The notes under the pieces are model-generated. The model did no database searches. It saw nothing but the letters and a program-made list of their open reading frames with translations, and had not been told where the DNA came from. Made by a program: the position numbers and the translations under genes. Positions 1-8,397 of a DNA stretch of 64,000 nt are shown here, one piece after another (positions within the stretch are counted from its first letter, which is position 1; every line of letters begins with the position of its first letter). The stretch is from Mangrovihabitans endophyticus (GTDB lineage Bacteria; Actinomycetota; Actinomycetes; Mycobacteriales; Micromonosporaceae): contig NZ_BMMX01000006.1 of assembly GCF_014646155.1 (NCBI RefSeq), forward strand, positions 1 through 64,000, written 5' to 3'.

Positions 1-146
1 ACCACCTCATAACCCAGCTCCGCGAAACAGATCGCATAAGTCGCACCCAGATAACCCGTACCCAGAAACGACAACCGCGGCCGCGACGCGCCGGAGGGGA
101 CGGCGACCTGCTGGGGGTGGTGTGCGGGGAGATACGGGATCGTCAC
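1..146 (-). CDS. UDP-glucose/GDP-mannose dehydrogenase family protein, N-terminal fragment
   Basis: Only the first 48 or so codons are in the window; the gene runs off the left edge. From a GTG at 146 the reading gives a short tail and then LSFLGTGYLGATYAICFAEL, which is the Rossmann NAD-binding GxGYxG start of the UDP-glucose 6-dehydrogenase family. Enzymes of this family oxidise a nucleotide sugar to its uronic acid for cell-envelope polysaccharide. The GTG is preceded by a GAGAG stretch, and an ATG further upstream is closed by an in-frame stop. The unusual 17 or so residues before the Rossmann strand make the start slightly uncertain. The substrate cannot be told from this fragment. Confidence 0.8.
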   Translation of the reverse strand, partial: MTIPYLPAHHPQQVAVPSGASRPRLSFLGTGYLGATYAICFAELGYEV

Positions 147-249
147 GGAGACTCACTCTCTCATCGCCGGACCCGGCGAGCGCGTACGGGTGCCTGGTGA
201 TCTTCAATCGGAGCTGAGCGAAGGATAGTGCCGCCCGGCTACCTGCCAG

Positions 250-255
250 TAACAT
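250..255 (+). promoter_or_regulatory. -10 element TAACAT, leaderless promoter
   Basis: TAACAT lies exactly six bases before the ATG at 262. A transcript starting 6-7 bases after the element would begin at the start codon itself. No clear -35 is visible. Confidence 0.5.
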
Positions 256-261
256 GAGGGC

Positions 262-1416
262 ATGACGGAGTTTGACGCGTACCGGCTGCCGGACGACCAC
301 GAGACCATCCGGGCCGCGGTGCGCGAGGTCTGCGATGCCCGCGTCGCCCCGCATGCCGCCGAGGCCGACGAGAGCGGCGAGTTCCCCAAGGCGTCGTACG
401 ACGCGTTGCGTTCGTCCGACTTCCACGCGCCGCACATCCCGGTCGAATACGGCGGCGCGGGGGCGGACGCTCTCGCCACCGCGATCGTGATCGAGGAGGT
501 GGCCCGCGCCTGCGCCTCCTCGTCGTTGATCCCGGCGGTGAACAAGCTCGGCACCATGCCCCTGCTGCTGGCCGGCTCGGCGGAGCTGAAGCGGCGCTAC
601 CTGACGCCGGTGGCCTCCGGCGAGGCGATGTTCTCCTACTGCCTGTCCGAGCCCGAGGCCGGCAGCGACGCCGCCTCGATGACCACCCGGGCGGTCCGCG
701 ACGGCGACCACTGGGTGCTCAACGGGGTGAAACGCTGGATCACCAACGCCGGGGTGTCGCAGTTCTACACCGTTTTCGCGGTGACCGAGCCCGGCGCACG
801 CGCCAAGGGCATCAGCGCCTTCGTGGTGGAGAAGGGCGACGACGGGGTCAGCTTCGGCGCGCCGGAGAAGAAGCTGGGCATCAAGGGCAGCCCCACCCGC
901 GAGGTCTACTTCGACAACGTCCGCATCCCCGCCGACCGGATGATCGGCGCGGACGGCACCGGCTTCGCCACCGCCATGCAGACGCTCGACCACACCCGCG
1001 TCACCATCGCCGCCCAGGCGCTGGGCATCGCGCAGGGCGCGCTCGACTACGCGAAGGGGTACGTGCGGGAGCGGCACCAGTTCGGCAAGCCGATCGCCGA
1101 CTTCCAGGGCGTCCAGTTCATGCTGGCCGACATGGGCATGAAGCTGGAGGCGGCACGCCAATTGACGTACGCGGCGGCGGCGCGCAGCGAACGCGGCGAC
1201 GCGGACCTGACCTATTTCGGCGCGGCCGCGAAATGCTTCGCCTCGGACGCGGCCATGGAGATCACCACGGATGCGGTGCAGTTGCTCGGCGGGTACGGCT
1301 ACACCCGCGACTACCCGGTGGAGCGCATGATGCGGGACGCCAAGATCACCCAAATCTACGAGGGTACGAACCAGGTCCAGCGCATCGTGATGGCGAGGCA
1401 ACTCCTGAAGGATTAG
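262..1416 (+). CDS. Acyl-CoA dehydrogenase
   Basis: This is a 384-residue flavoprotein of the acyl-CoA dehydrogenase family, which introduces the alpha-beta double bond in fatty acyl-CoA oxidation and passes electrons to ETF. The first family signature (YCLSEPEAGSDAA) is at about residues 126-138 and the second (GGYGYTRDYPVERMMRDAK) near the C-terminus. The catalytic base is expected to be E367 in IYEGT, the position used by short- and medium-chain members. Length is normal. In mycobacteria the equivalent position near the rml/man genes is fadE25, but chain length cannot be deduced here. The start is the ATG six bases after a TAACAT -10 element. Confidence 0.93.
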   Translation: MTEFDAYRLPDDHETIRAAVREVCDARVAPHAAEADESGEFPKASYDALRSSDFHAPHIPVEYGGAGADALATAIVIEEVARACASSSLIPAVNKLGTMPLLLAGSAELKRRYLTPVASGEAMFSYCLSEPEAGSDAASMTTRAVRDGDHWVLNGVKRWITNAGVSQFYTVFAVTEPGARAKGISAFVVEKGDDGVSFGAPEKKLGIKGSPTREVYFDNVRIPADRMIGADGTGFATAMQTLDHTRVTIAAQALGIAQGALDYAKGYVRERHQFGKPIADFQGVQFMLADMGMKLEAARQLTYAAAARSERGDADLTYFGAAAKCFASDAAMEITTDAVQLLGGYGYTRDYPVERMMRDAKITQIYEGTNQVQRIVMARQLLKD

Positions 1417-1483
1417 TCCGGGCTGTCATCCCATCGATGGGGCATCCGTCGCCGCTGTCTTACCGTGGACTCCGTACGACCGG

Positions 1484-2734
1484 CTAGGTGTTGTCCGATG
1501 CCGTTGAGGATTCCTGTTTGTCGGGTGATCGGTGGTCCTCGCCGCTGCTACGTTGCTCCGGAATCCGGGGCGGCGGGTCTAGCCGGCGAGTGTCGTCGGC
1601 CGCCTCGTCGGCGGGGCGCTCCATGTCTTTGAAGGACGGTCGGGTGCCGGGCTGGTCCGCCTCGACCTTTCGGCCTGAACCGGCCGCAGTGTCTGCTGCG
1701 GTCGGGATCCGCAAGACCTGAGTGTGGTCTCCCGGCGGCTCGACGGTGCCAGAGCCAAGGTCGCCGGTTCCTAGCCCGTCGGCTCTCGGCCGGCCGGTGC
1801 CGGCCTTGCCGGAGGCGTCTGCACCGGACCGGAGCCCGAGGGCCTGCGTGGGCCCCTCATCGCCGTCCTCGCCTGGTGCGGTGGCCGGATCGGCCACCGG
1901 ATCGGGGGTGATGACCTGCGTCGTCGTGTCGGCATCCGGTGCCTGAGCGAGAAGCTGGGTCTGGTCGCCCGCCATCGGCACCAGGTTGCCGATGACCTGG
2001 GTCTGGTCACCGTCGCGGCCCGCACGCCGGATCCGCTCGATGGGAATGACCTGCGTCAGCCCGCCCGGCCCCGCCAGATCAACGGTGTGGTCCGGCGACA
2101 GATCGTGTGTCTGGTCGTCGTCGGTCGCCGCCCCTTGCTCATCCGCAGCCTCGGACCCCGCCGCGGTGGGTTCGTCGCTCGCGAGGTCCACGGTCTGCAT
2201 CTCGCCGGCCAGATCCGCGGTCATCTCCTCGGTCGGCGTCGCCTCCGTGGGTTCCTCGTCGCCGTGGACCGTCGAGTCCGCGCCACCGGCCGCCGCCGGG
2301 CTGCTCGGGGCGACCGCCGCCACCACCGTCACCCGGCCCGCGGTCGCGTCCGGTGCGACGAACGGCGGGGGACCCGGTCGGCGCCCACCGCGCCACGCCG
2401 CAGCGATCAGCGGCACCGTCAGCAGCGCCGCCACCGCATATCCCGGCCGGCTCGGATCGAGGGTGTCACCGCCGCCCCACACCCGCTCGTATGATCCCGG
2501 GGCGGCCAGGGCCCACACGCCCGCGCCGAAAAACGCCACGGCCGCGAGCAACGGCCCGGCGGGCGAGATCGGGGCGAACAACAGGACCGCGTACGCCGCC
2601 CCGGCGAGCGCCAGCAACGCGAAGTCGCCGAGTGCCGGCGCTTGGGCGGCGTCGTGGGTGAGTCCCGCGGCGGCCAGGATCCACACCACGGGGGCCAGTC
2701 CGACGGCGTACAGCAACGATCTGACGTGGCGCAC
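1484..2734 (-). CDS. Four-TM membrane protein with repetitive Thr-x-x-Ile/Leu cytoplasmic tail
   Basis: The 416-residue protein from the GTG at 2734 has four hydrophobic segments (about 7-25, 37-56, 62-79, 99-114). The N-terminus (VRHVR) and the residues after the last helix (WRGGRRP) are both positive, so both ends should be cytoplasmic. The remaining 300 residues are acidic, rich in Pro, Asp and Thr, and carry about ten T-x-x-I/L motifs: T172, T181, T209, T217, T227, T245, T259, T272, T296, T338, six of them beginning TQ. Conserved hypothetical proteins of this general plan exist in actinomycetes; I do not recognise a named family. The start is favoured by a GGGGG stretch upstream and by hydrophobicity starting directly after it. 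A longer reading to 3148 would add implausible Arg-rich sequence overlapping the divergent gene. Confidence 0.75.
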   Translation of the reverse strand: MRHVRSLLYAVGLAPVVWILAAAGLTHDAAQAPALGDFALLALAGAAYAVLLFAPISPAGPLLAAVAFFGAGVWALAAPGSYERVWGGGDTLDPSRPGYAVAALLTVPLIAAAWRGGRRPGPPPFVAPDATAGRVTVVAAVAPSSPAAAGGADSTVHGDEEPTEATPTEEMTADLAGEMQTVDLASDEPTAAGSEAADEQGAATDDDQTHDLSPDHTVDLAGPGGLTQVIPIERIRRAGRDGDQTQVIGNLVPMAGDQTQLLAQAPDADTTTQVITPDPVADPATAPGEDGDEGPTQALGLRSGADASGKAGTGRPRADGLGTGDLGSGTVEPPGDHTQVLRIPTAADTAAGSGRKVEADQPGTRPSFKDMERPADEAADDTRRLDPPPRIPEQRSSGEDHRSPDKQESSTASDNT

Positions 2735-2913
2735 GGCGACCCCCGGATGGCTCGATGCCCGCACGCTACCCGGCTGCGGCAACGCCGCGGAAGCATGCGC
2801 GCGGCGGGAGGGGCCGCCGGTGCCGCGCCGCCCGACGTACGGCCCTTCTCGGGCGCTGACCTGCGCGAAGGTTCGACGAACGTACGGTATGCCGATCCAC
2901 CGTTCATCGATCG

Positions 2914-2919
2914 TAGGGT
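2914..2919 (+). promoter_or_regulatory. -10 element TAGGGT, leaderless promoter
   Basis: TAGGGT is followed by six bases (GGAGGG) and the ATG at 2926. The GGAGG is too close to the start codon to work as a normal ribosome binding site, which favours transcription starting at the ATG. Confidence 0.5.
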
Positions 2920-2925
2920 GGAGGG

Positions 2926-4869
2926 ATGACGGGCAGGGTGTTGTGGTCGCCGCCGGCGAACGTGCGCGAGGTGTCGCGGATCGGTGACTACATGAGGTGG
3001 CTGCGGGAGCACCATGGACTCGACTTCGCGGACTACGCCGCGCTGTATCGATGGTCCGTCGCCGACATCCCGGCGTTCTGGCGTTCGATCTGGGATTACT
3101 TCGCCGTCGAAGCGCACGCCGAGCCCACCGCCGTGCTGGGTGAGGCATCCATGCCCGGCGCGACGTGGTTTCCCGGCGCCCGGCTGAACTACGCGGAACA
3201 TGTGCTGCGGCTGCCCGGCCTCGCCGACGACGATCCGGTGGTGGTCGCGCATTCGCAGACCAGGGAGCCGCGCACGCTTACCGCCCGCGAGCTGCGGGCC
3301 GAGGTCCGCCGGGTGCGCGCCGGGCTGCTGGCGCTGGGTGTGCAGGCCGGCGACCGGGTCGCGGCGTACGCGCCGAACATCCCCGAGACGTACCTGCTGA
3401 TGCTGGCCACGGCGAGCATCGGGGCGATCTTCTCGTCGTGCGCCCCGGAGTTCGGCACCCGCAGCGTGACCGATCGCTGGCGGCAGATCGAACCGACGGT
3501 GCTGGTGGCCGTGGACGGATACCGCTACGGCGCCAAGACCGTCGACCGGCGCGCGGAGGTGGCGGCGATCCGTGCCGCGCTGCCGTCGGTGCGACACGTC
3601 ATCACGATCGGCTACCTGCACCCCGACGCCGAGGGCGACGGCGATCTGTCCTTCGCCGAACTCGGCGGCGACGATCCGCTGGAGTTCGCCGCCGTGCCGT
3701 TCGACCACCCGCTCTACGTGCTGTACAGCTCCGGCACCACCGGCTTGCCGAAGCCGATCGTGCACGGGCACGGCGGCATCCTGCTGGAACATCTGAAGAT
3801 GCTCGCGCTGCACCACGACCTGGGGCCGGGCAAGGTGTTCTTCTGGTTCACCACCACCGGGTGGATGATGTGGAACTTCCTGGTCAGCGCGCCGGCCGTG
3901 GGCGCTTCGATCGTGCTGTTCGACGGTGACCCGGGCCATCCGTCGCTGTCCACGCTGTGGGAGCTGGCCCGCACCGCAGGGATCACCTATTTCGGCACCT
4001 CGGCGCCGTTCCTGATGGCCTGCCGCAAGGCGGGACTGTCCCCGCGCGTACCGCTGACCGGTCTGGGCTCCACCGGTTCGCCGTTGCCCGCGGAGGGATT
4101 CGACTGGGTGTACGAGCACGTCGACGCCCGCCTGCAACTGCAGTCGCTGTCCGGCGGCACCGACGTGTGCACCGGGTTCGTCGGGGGTGTCCCGCTGCTC
4201 CCGGTGATCGAGGGCGTGATCGCCTGCCGGGCGCTCGGCGCGCGGGTGGAGGCGTACGACCCGCAGGGCAAGCCGGTGATCGGCGAACTGGGCGAACTGG
4301 TGATCACGGCGCCCATGCCGTCGATGCCGGTGGGCTTCTGGAACGACCCGGACGGCAGCCGGTACCGGGACGCCTACTTCGACGTGTATCCGGGCGTGTG
4401 GCGGCACGGCGACTGGATCACCATCGGCGCGGACGGCGCCTGCGTGATCACCGGCCGGTCCGACGCCACGCTGAACCGGGGCGGGGTGCGGCTGGGCACC
4501 GCCGAGTTCTACACCGTGGTCGAGGGCATCCCCGAGGTGGTCGACTCGGTCGTGGTGCACCTCGACGAGCAGGACGAGCTGTTGCTGTTCGTGGTGTTGG
4601 CCGGCGGATGGGAACTGGACGACGAGCTGCGCGGCCGGATCCGCGCCGAGCTGCGCGCGGCGCTCTCGCCGCGGCACGTGCCGGACGAGATTCACCAGGT
4701 ACGCGCGGTGCCGCGTACGTTGTCGGCGAAGAAGCTGGAGGTGCCGGTGAAGCGCATCCTCACCGGCACGCCGGTGGAGTCGGCGGCGGCCCGCGGCGCG
4801 CTGGCCGACCCGGACGCGCTCACCGCGTTCGAGCAGTTCGCCCGGCAGCGCTCGGGGGAGCGGGACTGA
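2926..4869 (+). CDS. Acetoacetate-CoA ligase (acetoacetyl-CoA synthetase)
   Basis: This 647-residue member of the adenylate-forming superfamily should activate acetoacetate to acetoacetyl-CoA with ATP, salvaging ketone-type C4 units for lipid or polyhydroxyalkanoate metabolism. The N-terminal block (ADIPAFWRSIWDYFAV) is typical of acetoacetyl-CoA synthetases. The P-loop-like motif YSSGTTGLPKPIVHG is at about residues 267-281, the GRSDATLNRGG hinge motif near 510, and the C-terminal lysine loop (SAKKLEVPVK) near 600. Length fits the family (about 650). It is divergent from the membrane protein gene and is followed by a convergent gene after 3 bases. Confidence 0.9.
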   Translation: MTGRVLWSPPANVREVSRIGDYMRWLREHHGLDFADYAALYRWSVADIPAFWRSIWDYFAVEAHAEPTAVLGEASMPGATWFPGARLNYAEHVLRLPGLADDDPVVVAHSQTREPRTLTARELRAEVRRVRAGLLALGVQAGDRVAAYAPNIPETYLLMLATASIGAIFSSCAPEFGTRSVTDRWRQIEPTVLVAVDGYRYGAKTVDRRAEVAAIRAALPSVRHVITIGYLHPDAEGDGDLSFAELGGDDPLEFAAVPFDHPLYVLYSSGTTGLPKPIVHGHGGILLEHLKMLALHHDLGPGKVFFWFTTTGWMMWNFLVSAPAVGASIVLFDGDPGHPSLSTLWELARTAGITYFGTSAPFLMACRKAGLSPRVPLTGLGSTGSPLPAEGFDWVYEHVDARLQLQSLSGGTDVCTGFVGGVPLLPVIEGVIACRALGARVEAYDPQGKPVIGELGELVITAPMPSMPVGFWNDPDGSRYRDAYFDVYPGVWRHGDWITIGADGACVITGRSDATLNRGGVRLGTAEFYTVVEGIPEVVDSVVVHLDEQDELLLFVVLAGGWELDDELRGRIRAELRAALSPRHVPDEIHQVRAVPRTLSAKKLEVPVKRILTGTPVESAAARGALADPDALTAFEQFARQRSGERD

Positions 4870-4872
4870 CCC

Positions 4873-5616
4873 TCACACCAGGGTGACGGTCACCTTCTCG
4901 CTCTCCGCTCGCGCGGTCACCGCGGCACCGTCCAGGTTGGCGCAGAGCACCGTCGACGCCCCGGCGACCAGCGGGGCGAGGAGCCAGTCCATCGGATCCG
5001 GGTGGGCGCGGGTGCTCAGCAGCACCCGGTCGCCCGCGGAGATGCCCAGATCGGCCGCGCGCCGGCGGGCGGCGTCACAGACCGCCCCGTGGCGCAGCGG
5101 CGTGGCACCCGTGACGCCGGGGCCGAGCAGCGCGGGGTCGTCGGCCGATACCGGCATGCCGGGCTGGAAGTGGTCGCCGTGCACGCGTACCTCGGTCACG
5201 TAGTCGGCAAAGCCGGCCGGAACCTCGCGGACCGGCATGGCCAGCGGAAGCAGGCCGGTGACGAAGCTGTCGCCGGCCGTCCCGGAGGCCGCCACCGAGG
5301 CGTGCGGCGGATCGGTGAACAACACCGTCGCGGGCCGCGGCTCCGTGCCGAGGTCGACGATCAGCCCCGCCGCGGAGGCGCCGAGCAGGATCGCCGCGGT
5401 CTGCCAATGCGCCGGCAAGCGCAGCGCCACCGTGTCGCCAGGCTCCGTGCCGAGGCCGTCGACAAGCATGTTCGCCGTCTTCGCGACCCAGTTGTCCATG
5501 GTGGCGCCGGACAGTTCGGTGCGGTCGCCACTGGCGTCGTCATACCACGTGAGCAGCGGTGCGGCGGGGTCACGGGCGACGGCCGAGCGGACGGCGGCGG
5601 GAATCGTGGTGAGCAT
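4873..5616 (-). CDS. TIGR03089 family protein (acyl-adenylating-enzyme-like fragment)
   Basis: The 247-residue protein resembles the N-terminal part of AMP-dependent ligases (MDNWVAKTANMLVDGLGTE, then GDTVALRLPAHW) but lacks the SGTTG phosphate loop and the C-terminal domain, as is characteristic of the actinobacterial TIGR03089 family. Function is unknown; it is unlikely to form an adenylate by itself. It sits beside glycosyltransferase and mannose-1-phosphate guanylyltransferase genes, an arrangement I recall from other actinomycetes. The start is the ATG of MLTTIPAAV, where similarity begins; 72 upstream codons that remain open overlap the divergent promoter region. Its stop is 3 bases from that of the acetoacetyl-CoA synthetase. 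Confidence 0.8.
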   Translation of the reverse strand: MLTTIPAAVRSAVARDPAAPLLTWYDDASGDRTELSGATMDNWVAKTANMLVDGLGTEPGDTVALRLPAHWQTAAILLGASAAGLIVDLGTEPRPATVLFTDPPHASVAASGTAGDSFVTGLLPLAMPVREVPAGFADYVTEVRVHGDHFQPGMPVSADDPALLGPGVTGATPLRHGAVCDAARRRAADLGISAGDRVLLSTRAHPDPMDWLLAPLVAGASTVLCANLDGAAVTARAESEKVTVTLV

Positions 5617-5702
5617 CGGCTCCGACGATAGCCGTGCCGAGACCCCGGCCCGTACGTCACGTTCCGTGATTGTGGTCGAACATCTCGGAAAGAACGGGCG
5701 AA

Positions 5703-5778
5703 CCTCGTAACGAGGCGGTGTCGCGTTCTCCGCGCCGATGCAATCCCGGCGTACCCTTGCCAGTGGTCCGGACCACTG
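5703..5778. promoter_or_regulatory. Two palindromes and a -10 between divergent genes
   Basis: Positions 5703-5715 read CCTCGT-A-ACGAGG. Positions 5761-5778 form a perfect 18-bp palindrome, CAGTGGTCCGGACCACTG. A TACCCT -10 candidate for the glycosyltransferase gene is at 5752-5757, so the 18-bp palindrome would cover the transcription start region and lies just before the GAAGGAG ribosome binding site. This looks like an operator, but a short hairpin in the mRNA is also possible. Confidence 0.45.
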
Positions 5779-5794
5779 CCGAAGGAGCTGCCTC

Positions 5795-6949
5795 GTGACC
5801 GCCGGTCGCCCCCCGCGAGTGCTCGTCGACGCCACCAGCGTGCCCGCCGACCGAGGGGGTGTCGGCCGCTACGTCGACGGGCTGCTCGGCGCCCTCGGCA
5901 TGTTGGACCCCGGTCGGGTGGACCTTGCCGTGGTGGCGCAGCGTACGGATGCGGAGCGTTACGCGCGCATGCTCTCCAGTGCGGAGGTCATCGCCGGACC
6001 CGCCGCGGTCGCGCACCGTCCCGCCCGGCTCGCCTGGGAGCAGACCGGCTTGCCGCTGCTGGCCCAGCAGGTCGGCGCCGAGGTGCTGCATTCGCCGTTC
6101 TACACCTGCCCGCTGCGCGCCGGTTGCCCGGTCACCGTCACCGTCCACGACGCGACGTTCTTCACCGAGCCGGAACACTACGACAACACCAAGCGCACGT
6201 TCTTCCGCAGCGCCATCAAGACGTCGCTGCGCCGGGCCGCCCGGGTCATCGTGCCCAGCAAGGCCACCCGTGACGAGCTGATCCGGCTGCTGGACGCCGA
6301 CCCCACCCGCATCGACGTGGCCTACCACGGCGTCGACGCGGCGGCATTCCACGCGCCCAGCGAGGAGGAGAAGGCCAGGGTCCGGGCGCGGCTGGGGCTG
6401 GGTGAGGCCGGCTACGTCGCGTTCCTCGGGGCCAAGGAGCCGCGCAAGAACGTGCCGAACCTGATCCGCGGATGGGCGCGGGCGGTGGCCGACTGGCCGC
6501 AGCCACCCGCGCTGGTGGTGGCCGGCGGCCAGGGCCACGACGACGAGATCGACCGGGCGGTCGCCGAGGTTCCGTCACACCTGCGGCTGCTGCGGCCCGG
6601 CTATCTGCGGTACGCGGACCTGCCCGGTTTCCTCGGCGGCGCGCTGGTGGCCTGCTATCCGTCGTTCGGGGAGGGGTTCGGCCTGCCGATCCTGGAAGCG
6701 ATGGCGTGTGCCACGCCGGTGCTGACCACCCCGCGGCTGTCCCTGCCCGAGGTCGGTGGCGACGCCGTGGCGTACACGACGGAGGACCCCGACCGGATCG
6801 CCGAGGACCTCGCCGACCTGCTGCACGACGAGTCCCGCCGGACCACGCTCGCCAAGGCCGGCTTCGACCGGGCGAAGGAATTCACCTGGCCTTCCAGCGC
6901 CGAGGTGCATGTGCACACGTGGAACCGGGTGTCGGCAGCGCAGTCATGA
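5795..6949 (+). CDS. Glycosyltransferase family 4 protein
   Basis: This 384-residue GT-B fold enzyme should transfer a sugar from a nucleotide donor (often GDP-mannose in this family) to a glycan or lipid acceptor at the inner face of the membrane. The N-terminal glycine-rich acceptor loop (PADRGGVGRYVDGLLG) is at about residues 15-30 and the donor-binding EX7E motif (EGFGLPILEAMACATPV) is at about 291-308. The GTG start at 5795 is preceded by GAAGGAG at seven bases. The next gene makes GDP-mannose, so a mannosyltransferase is a reasonable inference, but acceptor and linkage are unknown. Confidence 0.88.
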   Translation: MTAGRPPRVLVDATSVPADRGGVGRYVDGLLGALGMLDPGRVDLAVVAQRTDAERYARMLSSAEVIAGPAAVAHRPARLAWEQTGLPLLAQQVGAEVLHSPFYTCPLRAGCPVTVTVHDATFFTEPEHYDNTKRTFFRSAIKTSLRRAARVIVPSKATRDELIRLLDADPTRIDVAYHGVDAAAFHAPSEEEKARVRARLGLGEAGYVAFLGAKEPRKNVPNLIRGWARAVADWPQPPALVVAGGQGHDDEIDRAVAEVPSHLRLLRPGYLRYADLPGFLGGALVACYPSFGEGFGLPILEAMACATPVLTTPRLSLPEVGGDAVAYTTEDPDRIAEDLADLLHDESRRTTLAKAGFDRAKEFTWPSSAEVHVHTWNRVSAAQS

Positions 6950-6974
6950 CTGGCTGTCATTACCATCAGCGGGG

Positions 6975-8153
6975 ATGAGCGAGCACACCGAACCCACCGT
7001 CGAGCGTTCCGCCCCGGTGCCCCAGGTCGGCCAGGCCGGCCAGGCCGGGTCGGGGGGCCTCTACGCCGTCATTCCCGCGGGTGGCAGCGGCACCCGCCTG
7101 TGGCCGTTGTCGCGGGCCGGCCACCCGAAGTTCCTCCACCCGCTCACCGGCACCGACGCGTCCCTGCTGCAGGCCACGGTGGAGCGACTGGACCCGCTGT
7201 GCGGGCCGGACCACGTCTACATCGTCACCGGAGTCGCGCACGCTGCCGCGGTGGCCCGCCAACTGGCCGGGCTGCCCGAGGAGAACATCCTGGTCGAGCC
7301 GTCGCCGCGGGACTCATGCGCGGCGATCGCGCTGGCCGCCGCGGTGATCGCCCGACGCGAACCCGAGGCGATCATGGGTTCGTTCGCCGCGGACCACCTG
7401 ATCGCCGACGGCGGCAGCTTCGTCGACGTCATCCGGACCGCGATGAGCGGTGCCGAGCAGGGCCTGCTGATGACGTTGGGCATCACACCGACCCGGCCCG
7501 AGACCGGGTACGGGTACGTGCAATGCGGCGGAGTGATCGCCGACGGCTCGGTGCTGGCGGTGGAAGAGTTCAAGGAGAAGCCCTCCTACGACGTGGCCGA
7601 GAGCTACGTGAAGAGCGGAAACTACCTGTGGAACGCGGGCATGTTCGTCTGGCGGGTGGATGTCTTCCTGGCGGAACTAGCCCGCCAGCAGCCGCAACTC
7701 GCGGCGGGCATCAGCCGCATCGCGCAGGCCTGGGACACCGCGGCCCGGGAGGAAGTGATCGGCGAGGTCTGGCCGACGCTGCCCCGCATCTCGGTGGACT
7801 ACGCGGTCATGGAAGGCGCGGCCACGGTGGGCCGGGTCGGCACGGTGCCGGGCGACTTCGGCTGGAACGACGTCGGAGACTTCCACACCCTGGGTGAGGT
7901 GCTGACCGCCGACTCCGCGGGCAACGTGGTGGTGGGCAGGGACGCCCTGGTCAAGCCGGGTGTCATGCTGCGCGAGACGGAGTCACTGGTCGTGGTGCCG
8001 AACTCGGGACGTCTGGTGGCTGCCCTGGGCGTGCGGGATCTGATCATCGTGGACACGGACGACGCGGTGCTGGTGTGCCCGCGAGACCGTGCTCAGGAGG
8101 TCAAGCACATCGTGGACGAGCTCAAGGAGTCAGGCGAAATCGGCTACATCTAA
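6975..8153 (+). CDS. manC: Mannose-1-phosphate guanylyltransferase
   Basis: The 392-residue protein should form GDP-mannose from GTP and mannose-1-phosphate. The nucleotide-binding pyrophosphorylase motif PAGGSGTRLWPLSR is at about residues 34-47, followed by HPKFLHPL. EFKEKP and GNYLWNAGMF are typical of the sugar-binding half. There is no C-terminal mannose-6-phosphate isomerase domain; manA is a separate gene at 28123. The first 20 residues (Gln/Gly/Ala repeats) are not conserved. The ATG is eight bases after a TACCAT -10 candidate (6961-6966) and 25 bases after the glycosyltransferase stop, so it may have its own promoter. Confidence 0.92.
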   Translation: MSEHTEPTVERSAPVPQVGQAGQAGSGGLYAVIPAGGSGTRLWPLSRAGHPKFLHPLTGTDASLLQATVERLDPLCGPDHVYIVTGVAHAAAVARQLAGLPEENILVEPSPRDSCAAIALAAAVIARREPEAIMGSFAADHLIADGGSFVDVIRTAMSGAEQGLLMTLGITPTRPETGYGYVQCGGVIADGSVLAVEEFKEKPSYDVAESYVKSGNYLWNAGMFVWRVDVFLAELARQQPQLAAGISRIAQAWDTAAREEVIGEVWPTLPRISVDYAVMEGAATVGRVGTVPGDFGWNDVGDFHTLGEVLTADSAGNVVVGRDALVKPGVMLRETESLVVVPNSGRLVAALGVRDLIIVDTDDAVLVCPRDRAQEVKHIVDELKESGEIGYI

Positions 8154-8227
8154 CCCGGGCACCCCGCCCACCCGTCGCACCCGGCGAGTCCCATGCCGTC
8201 CCGTGCCCCGCGCGTCGTGCCCAGCGC

Positions 8228-8397
8228 GTCGAACTTGGACTTTGCGGTCCGACAAGTCGGTTCTGCCGCCACAAGTCGGGCACCTTAAGTCCAAGATCGA
8301 CCCCGCTGGCCGGGCATCGTCCGCCGATCTTGAACTTAGTGTTCCGACATAACGGTGTCTAAGCGCCTCAATCGGGCACAGAAAGTCCAAGATCGAC
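8228..8397. repeat. REP-like element with two nested inverted repeat pairs
   Basis: Outer arms: GTCGAACTTGGACTTT (8228-8243) against AAAGTCCAAGATCGAC (8382-8397), 15 of 16 bases complementary. Inner arms: CTTAAGTCCAAGATCG (8284-8299) against CGATCTTGAACTTA (8325-8338), 13 of 14 complementary. A small hairpin CCGAC-AA-GTCGG (8249-8260) and repeats of ACAAGTCGG lie between. The four arms are versions of one sequence, AAGTCCAAGATCGAC. There is no coding potential. This has the look of a dispersed intergenic palindromic element, but no second copy is present in the window. Confidence 0.6.

Noticed and set aside
7..1401. Long open reading on the minus strand opposite the acyl-CoA dehydrogenase, and similar long antisense readings throughout
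   Set aside because: They have Arg/Gly/His-rich composition without motifs and arise because stop codons are rare in very GC-rich DNA; the opposite strand encodes clear families.
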